Shown here one piece after another: positions 44,932 through 56,900 of a stretch of DNA of 64,000 nucleotides (within the stretch, counting starts at the first letter, position 1; the number at the start of each line of letters is the position of its first letter). The stretch covers positions 18,407,175 through 18,471,174 of the forward strand of contig NC_058046.1 of assembly GCF_020085105.1 (NCBI RefSeq), written 5' to 3'. Under the pieces are notes generated by a model. That model was not told where the DNA came from, did no database searches, and saw nothing but the letters and a program-made list of their open reading frames with translations. The position numbers and the translations under genes are program-made. The stretch comes from Siniperca chuatsi. Its lineage: Eukaryota; Chordata; Actinopteri; Centrarchiformes; Sinipercidae.

Positions 44932-45879
44932 ATGGAAAAGTTTGTGGTTCAAGGACAAAATAAACGGTCCTGCGTCAGTGATGCAAGAAGTCCACAGAAG
45001 AAGATCAAACTGGAGAGTGATGAGAGGATGAAGCAGCAGGAGGAGGAGGATGATGAGGAAGATGAACATGCCGCTTTAGCAGAGTTCTCTCAACCTGTTC
45101 CCTGGCAAAAAATAGAGGCAGAGGGACTAGACTGTGATTACGCTCTGCTGTTCTCCAAAGAGGAAGCAGACCACCTTTTTAAACAGCTGGAGGAGGAGGT
45201 GGTGTACTCAACAGGTACAACATCAAACCCTTTTCTGCAGTTATGAGCAGAAGTTGCAGTGTAGTTGAAACGATTGTGGCTGTTTTTGTTCCAGGGGAAG
45301 AAGCAAAGGTCCGGGTGTTTGGAAAGGTGTACAATATACCAAGAAAGCAGGCCACATATGGAGACGCAAGTCTAGCCTACACTTACTCTCGGGTGACACG
45401 TTTAGCCTGCCCGTGGACTCCAACCTTGGAATATATTCGGGATGCTGTCACAAAAACAACTGGACAAATATTTAACTTTGTTTTGGTCAACAGGTGAGAA
45501 ATTACTGAAGTTGTAAAGGTCACAGTTAGATATTTGTCTCCCCGCTGAAAGTGTTCTTCTCTCCATCAGGTACAAAGACGGGCAGGATCACATGGGTGAG
45601 CATCGGGATGACGAGAAGGAGCTGGACCCCCTCTGTCCCATCGCCTCTGTCTCTCTGGGAGCAGCACGAGACTTTATCTTCCGGCATAGAGATGCTCGGG
45701 GAAAACAGAGACGCCGACAGATTGAACCTGTGAAGTTGGAGCTCGCTCATGGAAGCCTGCTCCTCATGAACCCACCGACCAACACTCTCTGGTATCATAG
45801 CCTTCCTGCTCGCAAGAAGATTTTCGTACCTCGTATCAACCTCACCTTTAGACGCATCCTACTGGACAGAAAGAAATGA
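44932..45879 (+). CDS. alkbh2: AlkB homologue 2, DNA dioxygenase
   Basis: Exons 44932-45214, 45295-45493, 45570-45879; phases agree, 263 residues (human 261). The Fe(II)/2-oxoglutarate dioxygenase core is intact: 'EGLDCDYALLFSKEEADHLF', 'PRKQATYGDA', 'NFVLVNRYKDG', the iron ligands H-x-D in 'GEHRDDE', and the distal His in 'LWYHSLPARKK' with the 2OG-binding Arg in 'RINLTFRRIL'. It directly reverses 1-methyladenine and 3-methylcytosine in double-stranded DNA. A non-coding first exon probably ends at 44234 and joins an acceptor at 44873. The N-terminal PCNA motif is weakened (KFVVQ; see findings). Poly(A) signal AATAAA at 45995-46000. Confidence 0.95.
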
Positions 45880-46195
45880 CCAAGCTTGTATTATCAACCG
45901 GGCCAATGGGGCCAGTGCCTAAGAAACATTTGACTAAGGGGCCCCAATTTAGGTTGAATGGAGGACAAGCCCTACTTGCTGTCCTTGGAGAAAAAATAAA
46001 AATATCACAAATCTAAAATGTGTCTGTTAACGTAGCAGCTGAATCTGAGTGACTAAATGACAGCACAAGGTGAAATAGGTGATGACTGCCAACTGGGACA
46101 CTGGAGAATAAGCACATTTTACAGTGAATCAAAACTCTGACTGACTCAAGTTCAAACTACCACTTCAGCTGCATTTCAAAAAGTCCTTTGAGCAT

Positions 46196-46310
46196 CAAAG
46201 TTCATTCTTGACCATGGAAATATGTTTGACCAAAAAAAAAAAAAACCTTAACTCAAGGTCAGTTTACTAGATTTTTCCAAAGCTTTAAACCCCATCTCAA
46301 GGTCTTTATA
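46196..46310. repeat. Dispersed repeat, member 2
   Basis: Diverged partner of 12106-12215 (shared 'gttcattcttgacc', 'gtttgaccaaaa', 'tttactag'). Confidence 0.5.
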
Positions 46311-47218
46311 AATTGAAATTATGTAATTTATTTATTCTTGTGAAACATGTATCTCTTATCTCTATAGAAGAGTTAGTTTAGTTTGAAACCCTTCAGTGAG
46401 AACCGCACGCTTGGTCAGCTTACAGAAAATTCTTAGATCTGGTAGAGATTCAGTGTTTTGGACACTTCAGGAAGTGGGTGCTTGATTTTAGGAATGTCTA
46501 CCGGCACACAATCTCAAAAGTAGCAAATATTTATCTTGCTCTAAAAAAATAAAACTCTAAAGTGCACATATTTTTCATATTTTAATACCTGAAAACAATC
46601 ACCTTTACAGATTGCACACGAATAAACACAATCTCACATGAATATACATTAGTGCAAATCGCAAACATTAACAAGGACTTTTGCACCAGGCCATTTCTTG
46701 ATTTGACTTGGTTTGAGCAAAACGGCAGTTATCTGTAACACAGAATTTAAAATATTCATGATAACTTGCCCAAAAACCTGCAGTCTTACTGTGGCTTTAT
46801 CAACAGAGAGCAGAACATTATTAATCTGTTAAACTGTTACGTCAATACCATGCCAAATGGCTCTGATGCATCATATTGTATGTTCACATTAGTAGCACAC
46901 GTGTTTCATGTGTTAAAAATCTCGAGCATTGAAGACAACATGGCACTTTAACCTTAACTGTGCAGCTCTGCAAATCATGATTATTGGAAACATAGAAAAA
47001 TATCAAATTCAACTGCTTATGAACTATGTCAATTGAAACATTATTTCCACTACAGTTGACGTACATCGCTGGGAAAGATTAGGCAGATTAGATTAGACGA
47101 TAGGTAGACTTTTCCTTAACTCTGGTTCTCTATTTGACTTTTGATAAACAACAACCTCTAAGTAACATCTCCAAGAATTCCTAATCAGCTACTTCTGTCT
47201 GTGTCTGTAATGTACAGG

Positions 47219-47370
47219 CAGTGGACAAAATAACAGGAACACCTTAAATTATATTGCGCTCCAATTTAACACCAACAACTAGAGCATCATAAAAATGCCA
47301 CAGAATTGAGTCTCTGACAGTCTCACAAGTGCACTATATTGTCAGGTGTTCCTGTTTTTTTGTCCCATAG
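47219..47370. repeat. Short MITE, mariner-like
   Basis: 'cagtggacaaaataacaggaac' at the left and its near inverse 'gttcctgtttttttgtccca' at the right, about 150 bp apart, with TA-containing flanks. Confidence 0.7.
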
Positions 47371-47732
47371 AAGCCAACATGTAACATGACAGAAATTGTT
47401 ACACCTCAAAGAAAAGTAGTTTATATGATCAAAGAAATCTGACTAAAAATCCTGCAGGTCCATAATCTTTGGGATTGAGAACCTCCAACTCTGGATCAGA
47501 GAAAGAGTCCACTCGTGGATTTAAGGTCAGAACACACAGAACGACCTTCAACGTGTTGCTGTGATCCATGATGCAAAGTTATCTCTACAATAACTCTAGG
47601 ATGGCTTTCCTCTCTGGTCTCATTGTCACAAATCCACCTGTTGGTAACTGCGTTGTGACTGGCACGTACAGCTGTGACAGTTTGACTGGAAAGGCAGAAG
47701 TCAGTCAGGCTGTGAGGTTGTAAGTGTCTGGG

Positions 47733-50700
47733 TTACTCCTCTGATGAGTGCACAGCGAGGTTCAGTCTTCGGACTCTCTCGTAGAAGAGCATGTAAGCGT
47801 TGGAAGACAGAACCTCGTGCAGGCTGGCTTTTCGTACCGAGTCGTCTGACACCCAAAGCCACTGGGAGCTGAAGGGTGAAGGGATGCGAGGGGAGGAAGG
47901 GCTGCGGCGGTATGTGACGAAATGTCCTGAGTGCATGTCACCGTGGTGAATCAGCACAGCCGTGAGCTGGAAAAGGTACTCTGTAGAACTGTAAGGAAAG
48001 ACACCATGATTAAAAGACATTTACAGATAAAAAGGAAAAACAACCAAGTTTCTAGTAAGGTGTTGGGCCAACATGAGCCAGCAGAAAAGCTTCAATACTC
48101 TTGGGTGTAGTTTATCCATGTCTCTGAACTTTACTGGAGGGATAAACACCATTTTTCCAAAAGATATGACCTAATTTGGTATTTTGATGGTGGTGGTGGT
48201 GAACACTGTCTAATACATCAGTCTAAAATCTCTGACTGTGAAGGCCACAGCATATCATTCACATCATTTTCATACTAATCAAACCATTCAGTCACCCCTC
48301 GTACCATGTGTGGAACCTTCAGCACTTTAACAGATAGATGAAGCCAGCAATGTTACGTATTCAATGTCTGAAAAAGGCTTTTGATTACCACCACTGCATT
48401 GAATAGCTTGATATGCATGAGTTATTTGTATTGTTCCACCTTGTTGATATTGAGTTTACCTGTAGTCATATGTGAGGCCGAGCTGTGGGTTCACACCAGG
48501 AGAGCGAAGAAATACAGACGAACAGGTTCCATTAGAAAAAGGGTTGTTGTTGTTGTTACGGTGCTCTGCATCTGGCAAACAAAACACAACACATGTGTGT
48601 GACAAAAAACAAACTGAATGTGAACCGGAATGATATTACAGACTTGACAAATCCAACGTACCAGTGCCATTAGTAGTGGGCTTCTCCATGGAATCATCAG
48701 AGTTTTCTGCCTTTATGGGCTTTGGAGCACATTTGACCCGCTGACTTCTCTGTGTGGAAGCATTGTGTTTGTAGCAGTCCATCGATAGATACTCTGTGAA
48801 CAGCACATGCTCCTGTCTTTTGATGGGGGTTCCTTCACTGGACCACGTCAGTCTTTGTAAATGGATGCAGAGGCACTGGGGGAGCTAGCAGAGGGAGGAA
48901 AATATTAGACTGAAATTTTGTTAAAAGTACAAAAAAGTACATCAAATGTTAGAACATCTGTTATAAAGAAATAAGGGGAAGTTTTGATCTACCTAACATT
49001 TTACTGTTGTACTAACTAGTGGTTAACGTCGTAGGCTATTCATATTTAGCTAATAGTGACATGACAAATACAAATGACAGTTACCTTTCCCAGTTTTAGC
49101 TGTTTAACAAATGTTGTCCTCTGGCTTTCCAAAACTTGCCCATTTACTGTTGTCCCTTGTTGAAGCTAAGGAGAAATGATCCACAACAGAAATGAAACAA
49201 AATCAGCAAAATACGGCTTTGTAAAGAATCACGTAGGCCTTTCTAGTGTAAAATATAACGTGAATGCAAATGGAAGTACCTTGATAGTAGTTTTGTCACA
49301 AGGGTTTCCTGTCTATGGTTTTCAGTGAATCACATATTTAACAAAATGATCACCAGAATTTTGCAAGACACTGATACAGTAGTGAATGTACCTTGGTGCA
49401 GTTTTCACACTCCACTTCTTTGATGGTTTCTGAGGAGATGAAATGCTGAAGACACTGATCTAGAGAGATAGGTCGACCCTGAGGACAAAAACAGAACAAC
49501 AAAAAGGTATAATTAAATAGTGATAATATAATAACTTTAAATATTTATGTGTTCCTGACATTATTGCTTACCCAGTGAGGTAAAGGGATGGACAGGGAGA
49601 GGCTCTCAAATGAGTCATACCGCACCGGACTCTAAACAGAAGCAAAGCAGATCTATAAATCACTTCGAGAAAGTAAAAATTCAAACAGCACAAACTAACT
49701 TTCTATTCACTTCTTGGCAAAAAACAAACTCACTTGTTGTTCGCAGCGCTTGCATGACATGTTGCTTGTTAAACGACCATGAAAAGGATGTTGAAACTTC
49801 CAAGGACTTGGTATTGGATGAAGAGGAGCTGCAAAACAAAAAATGAATACAGATGAAACATATTTCTTTGTGGTTTGATATTCTAGGATGCATAATTTCT
49901 TTGTCTCCTTACCTCGACTTCTGCAGGTCATAGTTTTCTCATCTTGATCAGGGAGACTCTAGTATAAAACCAACACATACACAAACAATAACTGGGAGTG
50001 CCGTGCCAGATTTGTCATTTTTGACATTTCTACAGCAGTGCCTACAGTTAAAAGGTACATGAGTTTGGGTGAGTTTGGGTTAAAATGGCGCAAAAACTTC
50101 CCTCCAGACTACGCGTGTGCTGAACTGAACTGCAGAGCATACTGGAGACATCTGCATGCTAGAAATATTTGTGTGCAGTTTTAGGGACAAGCAAGTAGGG
50201 AGATGACAACTTGCCTCGAGCGACTGCATGTCAAACAAGTGAGTGACTTTGGGTTGATGATCCCGCTCCTCCTCCAGAGAAGACGTAAGGACATGAAAAA
50301 GTTCATGTGCATCCTGAGAGGGGATGGACCAACACAAACAGACGACTGTTAAGACTTTAATAAAACACTGCACCATACATTATATATACAGAAATATATT
50401 TTTTTTAAAAACACTCAACAGCATTATTGACTAACCTGCTCTTCAAATGAACTGATGTGCCACCGGTACAGTCTGAGAACATCCAGGAGACATCCGGCAT
50501 CAAGTACATCTTCGTCCCCAGGCTCCTCACTGGACAGAGCTGTCAGTGCAGAAACAGACACATCAACCATGTCAAAATATGAATGAACACTGTATGTTCA
50601 CTATGCTCTAGTGACTTATACCACAGACTGGTTTTATATACCTTTGAGAAGCTGAAGCAGTGTCGTAGACAGCTGGTTGTCTTTGGCTGACTGGACTGGA

Positions 50701-51003
50701 GGCGAACCTGAAAACTTCTCCAGCCACCTGATGAAGGACGGACATGCTGCCAAGCCCTGAAGCAAAGAGTTCAGGAAGCAGGTGTTGCCTAAGTTCAACA
50801 GGCCAGGAACCATACCTGAAAGATACCACGAGTCATTTTAAGTTACTGCTTTACAACCCTACATATAATCTGTGTATTACACTGTCATACTGTTTCTTAC
50901 CTCTCTTTCTCTTCTTTCGCTCAGTAATTGGGCCCCACAAAACGTATACTCCAGCTGCAATCGCAGCAGCTATCCCACCAATGACACCCCAGTTTTTCAT
51001 CAT
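47733..51003 (-). CDS. usp30: Ubiquitin carboxyl-terminal hydrolase 30 (mitochondrial outer membrane)
   Basis: Exons on the minus strand: 51003-50901, 50815-50642, 50539-50436, 50313-50215, 49958-49913, 49828-49734, 49631-49572, 49478-49392, 49165-49085, 48884-48662, 48571-48460, 47988-47733; 479 residues, phases agree. An N-terminal anchor helix (VIGGIAAAIAAGVYVLWG) is followed by a basic stretch. The USP Cys box is 'GLLNLGNTCFLNSLLQG', the His box 'HHGDMHSGHFVTYRR' and the third catalytic position 'WVSDDSV'. Zn-type CxxC pairs occur in 'CKRCEQQ' and 'CENCTK'. USP30 removes ubiquitin laid down by Parkin and restrains mitophagy. The start MMKNWG lacks the N-terminal extension of human USP30; the upstream exon (to 52481) has no in-frame start that stays open. 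Intron 4 uses a GC donor. Confidence 0.95.
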
Positions 51004-51010
51004 CTTGTTT

Positions 51011-52481
51011 CTGAAAAGACAAAAACATGTTAATGAAGTACAATGGATGACTTTGGATGGAGGAGAGTAAAAGAGAAAAGATACAGGTAAATATATACAC
51101 ATTCATACATCACTTCTGTTGATGCTGATACAATAATGATACTGACGTGTTTTTGTTTATTCACCGTGTGGAACACCTGTATCTGGGCACTATAACTGAC
51201 AACACATTGATTTTTGGCAGTAATACCAACATGATATGTAATAAAAAGCCAGCAGCGTCTTTTTTGTGTGAGGACGATGGCTTGACAGGTTCCTGGTGAC
51301 AATGTTTTATAGATCTTTTATTGAGTTTATATTTTCTTATATCTGTTGGTATGCTTCCCTAACTGTCAAACTGAAAAAGTGTACTAAGATGGTCATGGTC
51401 TGCAGCAAAATCACTGGAGTACTTCACTAGAAGTAAATTGTACGATAAAAAGCTAAATAAAGGCTAAAGAGTCTATTCTGTGTGACATCCTATTCATCAT
51501 ACCTTCAGACCTTGCCTTCAAGTTCCCATTTTAGAGTCCCTTTAGCCACAACCAACACATAAAAATGCTTTCAGAGAGGTGTTGACACAACGTTATGGTC
51601 AGTTCGGAGGCGGTAGTTTGTAGTGATCATATAGTCTACGGTAGTGATGTTGAACTGTATTGTGTTATACTGAGATTGGGTCAACCCTCATGATATAAAT
51701 GGTGTGGACAAAATGTAAGATAAAACCCTCAATATAATGCAATACATACAATTCAACAACACAAAACTACAGCCTCGAAAATGACCTAAAACAGTTCCAA
51801 CAAAAACTGAACATTATAATCTTCGTGAAAGAAGGATTTGTTGCAGGGCTGTTGTATTAAAGACTGCATTTTAGCTTAGTGTGTACCCAACAAACTGGCA
51901 GCTATGTTGTATTTTCGCGCCTTTGTGTTCCGCATTTGTTGTTTCACTGCTGCTGACTTATTTAATCAACAGGCGAAGCAGTGTTGCACAGCCCTGTCTT
52001 TCTCAGTGAAGCATGTAGGCTAGTAGGAGGTTATAAACGGACTTGGGGCTTTTACGGAACCCTTATCATTGCGTTTTCTTCTTTTATTTACTAGAGTACT
52101 GATTTATTGTGATTGCATGCTCTCTCCCCTTAAGACACAGACAAAATAAGGCGTCAAGTAATGCAAACTAATGCATTAGTAATGTGATCCATTAACCTTT
52201 GAGCCGTTTATCTGTGGTAAAAACAAACCTGACGCAACTTCAGATCAAGCAAAGCCTCTTCCAACTTAGCCTCGACTGCTAGTGCCACAGTTAGCAAGCT
52301 GTAAAACGTTATTATGCTATTTTGCAGCCTCTGCATTATCTAGACATGATCTAGTTAGCCAGTAACGATACTAACCACCCCCACCTCAACAATGTGTCAC
52401 CACGAACCAGCTCACACTGTCATTAGCATGCTCATTAGCATACGGTAGAGGGGCTAGCTTTAGCGTTCAGACTAACTTACC
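51011..52481 (-). other. usp30: USP30 intron 1
   Basis: About 1.5 kb between the coding exon (acceptor at 51011) and a good donor GTAAGT at 52480-52475. No gene or repeat recognised. Confidence 0.6.
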
Positions 52482-52570
52482 GACAACACCGAGGTCAGGC
52501 TGCCCTCGGCGTACTATGTCGCCTCCATAAATACACATCCAAGCTACTATTTTGAAATATAGGCAAAAAT
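52482..52570 (-). other. usp30: USP30 non-coding first exon (predicted)
   Basis: It ends at the donor TCG|GTAAGT. Both ATGs in it run into stops after splicing, so it is 5' UTR. The upstream boundary is a guess. A CRE-like 'aacgtcacgg' lies at about 52683-52695. Confidence 0.5.
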
Positions 52571-52979
52571 GATCATCACACGTATCTATGACAGCAAGTT
52601 TTGTAATTATAACATTAAGCCGGACTCGGTGTCTGTCTGTCGTCCTGTCTGCGCATGTTAACAGTTACACTTTGGGTCCAACGTAACGTCACGGCGGTGT
52701 CGTGACCCGCTTTCCTCCTGTCCCACTAAAAATAAGCTGTTAGTTTAGTTGTTGTTTGCCAGGGAGAGAGGTTTTACCTGACTATGGGTCCGGTGCCAAG
52801 GAACTCCCCAATAAGCTTATCAGAGCTTTCTGGTCTGCACCACAGCATCCTGCTTTCATTGCGGAACTCCTGCCTTTGGTGGTGTGTTTCAGGACGGACC
52901 CATGCAAGAGCGTACCGATGTGTTCACAGTTTACCTTCCGTCCACGAAAATGTTTGTTGCGCACATTTCTGAAGTCATG

Positions 52980-53105
52980 CGAGTTATCTGCTACGAGGTT
53001 TCTTCAAAGCAAACACTGCTACATTTATTCTGGTTTTGCTCTTATTCAAGGAAAGTTTGGCGAGATATTTTTAAATGTGTTAATATTGTCGTGATTTCTG
53101 TTTAA
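52980..53105 (+). mobile_element. Possible L1-type LINE tail relic
   Basis: A short frame with 'HLFWFCSYSRKVWRDIF' resembles the 'HLFW-C...FW' tail of fish L1-like reverse transcriptase polyproteins. No upstream reverse transcriptase is visible. Confidence 0.35.
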
Positions 53106-53843
53106 ATCAACAATCCCACATAACAGTTTTTATTTTTACTGTTTAAATAATTGTCATGGACTATTGGCTTTAGATTTGTTTCTCTTAAATTTGTATTTCT
53201 GTTTTTTTTTTAACTTCTAATGCACAATTTGTTGTGGTCATGCTTTACAGACTGGTAGCAGACAACGAAACGGTAGCCCAAAACAACATGAGGATAAACA
53301 GATTTTAAAAAACAGTAATAATTTTCTGATAATTCCAATACACAATACCAAGTTCTGGTTAACAGTTTAACTTCCATCAAAAATAAACCTTATACAACAT
53401 GTTAGAGTTAGTCCATTATTATTATTTAATATTTATCTCATTTTATTCTATTTCAATTGATTTATTTAATTGTGTGGTTAAATGTTGTTCTTATGCATTC
53501 CGTCACCTTATATAAAGCACTTTGAATTGCCTCTGTGTTTGAAAGGCGCTACACAACTTACCATGCAGTTTTAATAAGAAAAAAATAGCAATATAAATTG
53601 AATTGATCATCTGAAATCTGGTTATGGATAACAGACATCAAACGAACAGGACTGGATTGGTGTTCACACGGTCTCTGTGTTGATAAGTCGTGTGTAGGAC
53701 CACAGTAATTAGCAGTCATGTAGTGTCAGATCCTCCTGAGCTCAGCCTATCCACTCTCCCTCTCTGTGCGTCTCGTGCTGTGACTCGCGCAGGGCGGCCT
53801 CTCATTGGCTGTCGGCGGACACCCGGAGCAGGTCGCTCTCCTC

Positions 53844-53852
53844 GGTGCTGAA
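53844..53852 (+). promoter_or_regulatory. svop: RE1/NRSF half-site upstream of SVOP
   Basis: GGTGCTGAA, an exact half of the RE1 silencer recognised by REST, lies 69 bp before the start codon. A weaker GGCTGTC partner occurs about 30 bp before it, outside the canonical spacing. SVOP is neuronal, so REST control is plausible but unproven. Confidence 0.3.
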
Positions 53853-53920
53853 ATCGCTGCACGTCGTGATAATGTAAACGGCGATGAGGCCAAACAGAGC
53901 GTCAGTCAGTAAACACCAAA

Positions 53921-56900
53921 ATGGACGATGATCTGTTCCAACTGAGACAGTTGCCGTGAGTAGACTACAATCTGCAAATGAACGCCTTTTGGTTTTATTC
54001 AATCTGTGTTCAACCGTGACAGCATGTTTGGCCGACGCGTCGCCCTCTGACAGCTTCGCATCGTATTTGTTTGATTAGCTCGCTGGACCACAAATAGCTT
54101 GACATTCCTTAAAAGCTGCAGTCATTTAATAACAACATGTATTCATTTATTTTACCTAGAAATGTACCTAGATTAAGGAAAATATAAAAACAATTTAGCA
54201 TGTTTAGACGATGCTGGTGGTGCAGTTTGTTTACAGTCGCAGCAATTTCCTAAGAAGACTGTTTTGGTCTTATTTATTCATAGGAAGCAGGTTTGCTGTT
54301 ATTTCTAAGCTGATCAGTTTCCCATCTTAACTTGTAATTGAGTTCGTCTTCATGACTCAGTACCTAACGTGATTTATTTCAATCCTGCTGTATATACATT
54401 AAGATACAGGAACATTTCTCAAAGACATACAGTAAAATAATAAAATAAATATAATTTTTAAAATGAAATATTTGTTAATCAAACGGTAAAAAACATGGAT
54501 TTGGAATAAGCACTTACAAATCTATTCCAGTTAGTAAAATAAAAGAAAAGATGGCTGTTTTAAGGGGTTGCAGTATTGCTGGATGTATTCATTTATTTCT
54601 TTATAAAGAGCTTGAAAATGAAAATTATAGTGGCTGGACATCTCACGAAGTCATCTGCAGCACTGATACTTCACATTGCAATAAGGCTATGTTATGTAAT
54701 TACAGTGATTAAGACATCACTGGCACTTTCCAAGTTCTCTTATAGTGTTTCATCCTTGATGAACCATCTATTATCTACATTTGGGAGAAGATTATACCTT
54801 CCATCTGTAGAAAACATGCATGTTTCTGGGTATTTAGGCTTTATAAGCTTGCCAAGCAGTAAAGAGCAGTGTGCAGAGCTGTCAGCTGGCTTGACATGGT
54901 TTGCCCATAGGAAGATATTACCACCCATTCACAAAATCACAGCCAGAAAAGGCTCATATCACCTAGGCAACTGACTCTCACTTGTACTCAGCTTTGCCCT
55001 GGCACTAGTCTTCTGAAACTCCCCCGGCCGGACATATTGCAGATGTGTTAATTCTCCTGGGCTTTTAAAAAAATAATTCACATTTTTTGTTGTAGTGTTA
55101 TCCGCTTCCGTCGCACAGGTGAGAGCACACGCTCCGAGGATGATGGCGAGACTAGAGAACAGGTTGTCAAGATTGCAGAGCAGACTGATTCAGAGTCTGT
55201 GGCACTTACAGATGGAGCTCCAGTTCCTCGGGAGTTTGCCAATCCAACTGATGGTACAGTATGGCAGGGCTCCATTTTACACACAAAACTTCCTTAACTT
55301 CCCTGTCCCTACTTCCCTACACTTTCATAATACACTCATACTCCCTAAAGTAACATGATTTCAGTCAAGTAATATCAATTATATCTGTTTCCAAGGTCAA
55401 GAAAACTTTCAATCTCAAAAGTAATATCTTGTATGAAAGAACAGTTCTCCAAAAAATGACAGTGGCATATTTGTTGTTTCAAGCTTGAGGATTTACTTTA
55501 AAACTGTCATCAGAAGCACGTAGATGATGATGTCACAGGCCTAACCTGTTTGTAAGCAATAAATACATACCAACACCCAGAGCGCTCAACCTCAGTTATA
55601 CAACTGCTGTTCCTTATAGAAGCTCTCAGACCACTGTTCAGAGAAGGTTTGTATCTGCTAATTTAAATATCTTCACGTTGCTTATTCCCTCAGACACATT
55701 CATGGTAGAAGATGCCGTAGAGGCCATAGGCTTCGGGACATTTCAGTGGAAACTCTCCATCCTCACTGGTCTGTCCTGGGTAAGAACTGCTCTTTACTGA
55801 AAATACACCATTCCAGATACTGTGTATGTGCGTGCATGTTTTTCAGTAAACACTAGGATATTGTGTTTCTCTGGGTTTTCTGTTTACTCAGATGGCTGAT
55901 GCTATGGAGATGATGATCCTCAGCATCTTAGCCCCACAGCTCCACTGTGAATGGAGGCTGCCCAGCCTTGAGGTGGCACTGCTTACATCGGTAATGGCCC
56001 TCTAATGTCTGTAAAGTGCTCTTGCTTGCAGTGCTATATGACTGTCCTGATAGTTATTGATTCAGTGCTTAGGGATTGTTTTGAAATGAGAGCTTGTATT
56101 GAACAGTGACAACCACATGGAAAAGAGTAAAGCCCCTAATGCTTTTTAATGTCATTAGATGTGTTGCAATATTTTGATTTGAATCACTATCAAAAGCATG
56201 TTTACTTTTCTGAGTATTATATAAAACAACATGCAAACAGGGGAGCTACACTAGATTTTACTAATGCTATTGCATAAAGAGGCATGCAAACAGTGCATAT
56301 TTTTAATGATGTCACGTAATTGAGTTGTAATAATACATTCACTGTTCATGAGAAGATAATCAAATTAAAATTTCACATTCAGTGACTTTTAGTGGCTCAC
56401 ACCAAAACAGAAAGCTACAGTACTGTCTACAGTTTGAAAATATGTATGACAGGATGTGCATAATATCAGCTTATCATTCTTTTTTTATTTCATTGATGCA
56501 GGCAGTGTTTATCGGGATGATGATCAGCTCCTCTCTTTGGGGAAACATATCTGACAGATACGGCAGAAAGACAGTAAGTTCTAATTAAAACCACTGATTG
56601 ACATGGAGATTAATTATATTTCTGTTTTCTGTAAGTTTAATTTATAGGTGTTAGAAGTTTAGGTTTTCAGTTTCTGAATGAAAGAAAGTGATCGATATCA
56701 GACGCTGTACTGTATGCTCTCCTGAAGAGCCTTATTAGATCACCATAATTTATTGAGCAGCTTGTTGTGTTTTGATCGTATTCACACACAGGGTCTCAAG
56801 ATGAGTGTGCTGTGGACTATGTTCTATGGCCTGATGAGTGCATTTGCACCTGTGTATGGATGGATCCTTTTCCTCCGTGCACTGGTGGGCTTTGGCATTG

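Larger units (their letters stand above)
45880..47732. other. Spacer between ALKBH2 and USP30 (tail-to-tail)
   Basis: Contains the 3' UTRs, a dispersed repeat at 46196-46310 and a MITE at 47219-47370. No gene recognised. Confidence 0.6.
52571..53920. other. Spacer between USP30 and SVOP (head-to-head)
   Basis: Contains both promoters. 52980-53105 reads in one frame '...TLLHLFWFCSYSRKVWRDIF', like the C-terminal tail of an L1-type LINE, and 53500-53575 reads 'aaagcactttgaattgcctctgtg', like a LINE/SINE 3' tail. Both are short relics of low certainty. A CCAAT box (reverse, ATTGG) is at about 53803. Confidence 0.5.

Noticed and set aside
53844-53852. Full RE1 silencer at SVOP
   Set aside because: Only one half-site is exact; the second half is too far away, so it is listed only as a weak candidate.
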